Assembly (NCBI RefSeq): GCF_900100665.1
Contig: NZ_FNCS01000009.1
Location: 1 to 64,000, forward strand
Direction of reading: 5' to 3'
Length of the DNA: 64,000 nt
Origin: Pelagibacterium luteolum
GTDB lineage: Bacteria > Pseudomonadota > Alphaproteobacteria > Rhizobiales > Devosiaceae
The translations under genes were made by a program, and so were the position numbers. Every line of letters starts with the position of its first letter. Position 1 is the first letter of the stretch. Under the pieces are notes generated by a model. The model was given only the letters and a program-made list of their open reading frames with translations, was not told the origin of the DNA and made no database searches. This document shows, in pieces, positions 60,852 through 64,000 of this stretch.

Positions 60852-62921
60852 TCAGCCCCCGAACTCGATGTGCGTGTTGCCGTAGTCGTCGATTGTGACG
60901 CGATTGCCTGGATGGATGACGACTGTGGTGCCCGGATCCTCGATGATTGCCGGGCCGACAAAGCTCATGCCGGGTTCGAGCTTTTCACCATCATAGATGG
61001 TTGCTTGGTGCTCGCCCTCGGTCGCGTAATCGACCTGACGACGGCCCTTTATGGCGTCGGCTACCGCCGTACCGGTTGTGGGCAGCGGGACGATGTCGAG
61101 TTTTCCCACTTCGCTTGATGCGATCAGGTGAATGCCTGTCACCTCGACGGCGGCATCGAGCCTGTAGGTGTATTCGCGCTCGTAGGCGATGTGGAAGTCG
61201 GCAATCATGGATTTGATTGTTTCAGCGGTGACAGGGCCGGCCGCGATTGGAATTTCGACCCCGAACTCCTGGTTCTGGTAGCGACACCGGATCTGGGGCA
61301 CGAGCTTGACTGCGTCACGGGCGATGCCTTCGCCGGCAAATTCGTCGCGGGCCAGCTCCATTGTGTGGTGCAGGAGCGTATCGAGCGAGTGTGCGTCGCC
61401 TGCGTCCATGAGCTTGGTCGCAAAATAGTCCCGCCGCAGATCGGACATCATCATGCCCCAGGCCGAAAAGACGGGAGCACCGCGCGGAATGACGACCTTT
61501 TTGACCCCCAGCTCCTGTCCCAGCGCCACCCCATGCATGGGCCCGCCGCCGCCGAAGGCGACAAGGGTGAAGTCACGCGGATCAAAGCCCCGGTTCACCG
61601 ATACGAGCTTGAGGGCGTTGACCATGTTGGAATTGGCGATGCGGACGATACCGCGCGCGACCTCGACCGGTGAAATGCCCAGCTTGCCCGACAGGTCTTC
61701 AAAGGCGCGTCCAAGGGCCTCCATGTCTGCTGTTACGGTGCCACCGCAGAAGTAGTCCTTGTTGATGCGGCCTAGGGCGAGATTGGCATCGGTCGTCGTC
61801 GCTTCGGTTCCGCCGCGCCCGTAGGCAGCCGGGCCTGGCGCGGCGCCGGCGGAATGGGGCCCGACGTGCATTTTGCCAAAATCGTCTACCCACGCAATTG
61901 ACCCGCCGCCATTGCCGATCTCGACCAGATCGACAACGGGAACCATGATCGGGTAGCCCGCCGAGCGCTTATCGCGCTCTATCCAGTAGTCTGTCTTGAC
62001 TGTCGCCTGGCCGTTGAGGATCAGCGAGCACTTTGCGGTGGTGCCGCCGATATCGAGTGCCAAAACATTGGGTTCTCCAATGATCCGGCCCAGTTCGGCT
62101 GCCCCCCAAAAACCCGAGGCCGGACCGCTCTCAACCATGGTGATCGGGACCGCCTTGGTGGCTTCGAGGGAGTCGACACCGCAATTGGACTGCATGATAA
62201 AGAGCTGCCCGCGATAGCCCTTGTCCTTGAGGCCGGTCTCGAGCTTTTCAAGGTAGCGCTGAGCTTTGGGCTGCACATAGGCGGAAAGAACGGTTGTGTT
62301 TGTGCGTTCGTATTCGCGCCATTCGCGGGTGATTTGGTGGGACGCAACGACCGTGACGTCGGGCCAGCGCTTTTGCACCTCCGCGGCGAGTGCGACCTCA
62401 TGGGCCGGGTTGGCGTAGGCATGGAGCAGGCAGATCGCGACCGCCTGGACGCCTTCGGCCCGGAAGAGCACGAGAGTCTCATCCAGCGCATCAAAGCTGA
62501 GAGGAGTTACCTCGTTGCCGTGGTAATCCATGCGCCCCTCGATTTCGCGGCGCAGATATCGCTCCACGAACGGGGCAGGCTTTTGGTACATCAGGTTGAA
62601 AAAGTCCGGCCGATTGCCGCGGCCAATCTCGAGGGAATCCCGGAACCCCTTGGTGGTGATCAGGCCCACTTTCGCGCCTTTGCGCTCGGTCAGAGCGTTT
62701 ATGACGACTGTGGTGCCGTGGGCGAACATGTCGATCGCGCCGATATCGATGTTGGCGCGATCAAGGACGTTCAGGACGCCTTGTTCGAAATTGGGTGGCG
62801 TGGTGTCCGATTTTGCGGTGCGGACCTTCTGCGTTCCGGTTTTCGTGTCTGTTTCGAAATAGACGAGGTCGGTGAAGGTGCCGCCGACATCGGTCGAAAC
62901 ACGGGTCATTGTGTCAGCCAT
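60852..62921 (-). CDS. Hydantoinase/oxoprolinase A subunit
   Basis: A 689-residue HyuA-type ATP-binding subunit starting at ATG 62921 after CAGGAG. The N-terminal VSTDVGGTFTDLVYFETD and the internal VLALDIGGTTAKCSLI are the two phosphate-binding motifs of the actin-like fold. A GGGGPMHGVALGQELG segment lies near residue 470. It works with the B subunit on a cyclic amide; caprolactam, hydantoin and 5-oxoproline are all possible. Confidence 0.92.
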   Translation of the reverse strand: MADTMTRVSTDVGGTFTDLVYFETDTKTGTQKVRTAKSDTTPPNFEQGVLNVLDRANIDIGAIDMFAHGTTVVINALTERKGAKVGLITTKGFRDSLEIGRGNRPDFFNLMYQKPAPFVERYLRREIEGRMDYHGNEVTPLSFDALDETLVLFRAEGVQAVAICLLHAYANPAHEVALAAEVQKRWPDVTVVASHQITREWREYERTNTTVLSAYVQPKAQRYLEKLETGLKDKGYRGQLFIMQSNCGVDSLEATKAVPITMVESGPASGFWGAAELGRIIGEPNVLALDIGGTTAKCSLILNGQATVKTDYWIERDKRSAGYPIMVPVVDLVEIGNGGGSIAWVDDFGKMHVGPHSAGAAPGPAAYGRGGTEATTTDANLALGRINKDYFCGGTVTADMEALGRAFEDLSGKLGISPVEVARGIVRIANSNMVNALKLVSVNRGFDPRDFTLVAFGGGGPMHGVALGQELGVKKVVIPRGAPVFSAWGMMMSDLRRDYFATKLMDAGDAHSLDTLLHHTMELARDEFAGEGIARDAVKLVPQIRCRYQNQEFGVEIPIAAGPVTAETIKSMIADFHIAYEREYTYRLDAAVEVTGIHLIASSEVGKLDIVPLPTTGTAVADAIKGRRQVDYATEGEHQATIYDGEKLEPGMSFVGPAIIEDPGTTVVIHPGNRVTIDDYGNTHIEFGG

Positions 62922-63021
62922 CGCGGGTCTCCTGGCAAGACGGGAAGGGCGGCGGACATGCATCCGGAGCCGCCGATGTTGTGGACGGGGAGGCGCGTTG
63001 GACCAAGCCTCCCAAAGGGTG

Positions 63022-63996
63022 TCAGCGCCGAGAGGCAGAGGCGGCCAATGCGACAGCGATCACGATGATCACGCCGGTGGTCAGGTCCTTGAAGAACGGA
63101 TTGACGTTGAGGATGTTAAATCCGTTCCCGATCAAGGCAATCAGCAACACGCCGGAGACCGATCGCCAGACGGCACCCGAGCCACCCATGATGGAGGTCC
63201 CGCCAAGGATCACCGCCGCAATGGCCTCGAGCTCCATGCCCACGCCTGCTTGCGGCTCTGCCATCGATATTCGTGAGACACTGATCACCCCAGCGAGGCC
63301 AGCAGCACCGCCCGAGAGGCAAAATGTCATGATCTTGATCAGTTTTGTGCGGATGCCCGAAAGCAGCGCAGCTTCCTCATTTCCTCCGACGGCAAAGACC
63401 TTGCGCCCGAAGGTGGTATGATTGAGCAGAAAGGTCATCAAGGCCATGAATACAAACAGGACGATCACAGCAACGTTGACCATTCCGATACGTTCGCGGC
63501 CCAACCATGAAAATTCAGGAATCCGAACGGGGATGAGAGCGCCCCCGGTTATCAGGATCGCAATCCCGCGATAGACCAGACTTGTTGCGAGAGTGACCAG
63601 AAAGGAGTGGACGCCAAATCCGGTAATGATCATACCATTAATTCCGCCCAACATCAGCCCGATGACGGGACCTGCGACTATGGCAAGGTAGGGATCCACA
63701 TTGATGGCAAGCCAGCCGGCGGAAACCGAGGCCACACCAAATATTGCGCCGGTGGAAAGATCGAAACCGCCCCCAATGATCACCAGTGTCAAAGCGCAGG
63801 CGATTATGGCAAGCGGAGCGCTCTGATTGAGAATGTTGAGCAGGTTGCGTGCTGTGAGGAAATTTTCAGAAGCGAAACTCAGCCCGATTAAAAGAGCGCC
63901 GATAATGATCAGCACGCCGTATTGGCGGGCAAAGTCGCCCACGGCAATCCAGTTGACGCTACGTCTCTTGCTAGTTGGCAAATGTGTTTCGCTCAT
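63022..63996 (-). CDS. RbsC-type sugar ABC transporter permease
   Basis: A 324-residue inner membrane permease of the ribose/xylose family with about ten helices. GGGFDLSTGAIFGVASV near residue 72 and the C-terminal GGTSIMGGSGAVWRSVSG near 255 are family motifs. The start ATG at 63996 is four bases from the window end, so the ATPase and binding-protein genes, if present, lie beyond it. It is 100 bases upstream of the oxoprolinase operon and probably brings in that pathway's substrate. Confidence 0.9.
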   Translation of the reverse strand: MSETHLPTSKRRSVNWIAVGDFARQYGVLIIIGALLIGLSFASENFLTARNLLNILNQSAPLAIIACALTLVIIGGGFDLSTGAIFGVASVSAGWLAINVDPYLAIVAGPVIGLMLGGINGMIITGFGVHSFLVTLATSLVYRGIAILITGGALIPVRIPEFSWLGRERIGMVNVAVIVLFVFMALMTFLLNHTTFGRKVFAVGGNEEAALLSGIRTKLIKIMTFCLSGGAAGLAGVISVSRISMAEPQAGVGMELEAIAAVILGGTSIMGGSGAVWRSVSGVLLIALIGNGFNILNVNPFFKDLTTGVIIVIAVALAASASRR

Positions 63997-64000
63997 ACGG

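Overview
The window looks like a chromosomal or megaplasmid segment of an alphaproteobacterium, most likely Hyphomicrobiales (rhizobia/Devosia-like). The reasons are the moderately high GC, the BigR/persulfide dioxygenase and SorAB sulfur genes, a Ti-type TraA relaxase, and dense catabolic clusters each with their own TRAP or ABC transporter. The species assignment is inference. No rRNA, tRNA or CRISPR array was seen.

Region 1 (0.4-13.9 kb) is sulfur and periplasmic redox metabolism. A minus-strand operon encodes persulfide dioxygenase, BigR/SqrR-type repressor, a DUF2892 membrane protein, two YeeE/YedE halves, a DUF442 sulfurtransferase and a SulP transporter. SorAB sulfite dehydrogenase lies on the opposite strand. 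Together they would take persulfide to sulfite to sulfate. A 3' remnant of cydB with a small DUF2474 gene lies between the two units and overlaps the sorA start. Next come a methyltransferase, a DsbA-like oxidoreductase, a PmrA/QseB-like two-component pair, DsbD, a membrane-TlpA fusion and an L,D-transpeptidase. Three CTTAAG-N5-CTTAAG boxes lie about 46-51 bases before the start codons of four of these transcription units, which suggests one regulon.

Region 2 (14.4-31 kb) holds a catabolic cluster (isochorismatase-fold hydrolase, IclR regulator, aldehyde dehydrogenase, FAD monooxygenase, SDR, TRAP transporter). It is followed by a small tyrosine recombinase whose ribosome binding site is buried in a hairpin, a TetR-HlyD-two-permease export operon without an ATPase, and an IS3 element with no target duplication. 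The IS abuts a binding-protein gene that has lost its 5' end and carries a frameshift.

Region 3 (31.5-42 kb) is a Liv-type ABC transporter, a DUF2848 protein and a GntR regulator, then an operon of MarR, flavin reductase, HpaB-like monooxygenase, cupin and amidase. This looks like uptake and degradation of an aromatic or amide-bearing compound; the substrate cannot be read from sequence.

Region 4 (42.1-57.8 kb) is an accessory island. It has an IS91-family transposase fragment, a 5'-truncated gene and a 362-codon gene of unknown function, a Gabija defence pair (GajA, GajB), an oriT-like site upstream of a TraA relaxase, a fused nucleotidyltransferase-HEPN protein and a helicase IV-like UvrD helicase. 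At its right edge is a decayed second copy of the methyltransferase-dsbA pair from region 1.

Region 5 (57.8-64 kb) encodes an M20 amidohydrolase, the two subunits of a hydantoinase/oxoprolinase and an RbsC-type sugar ABC permease that ends at the window edge.
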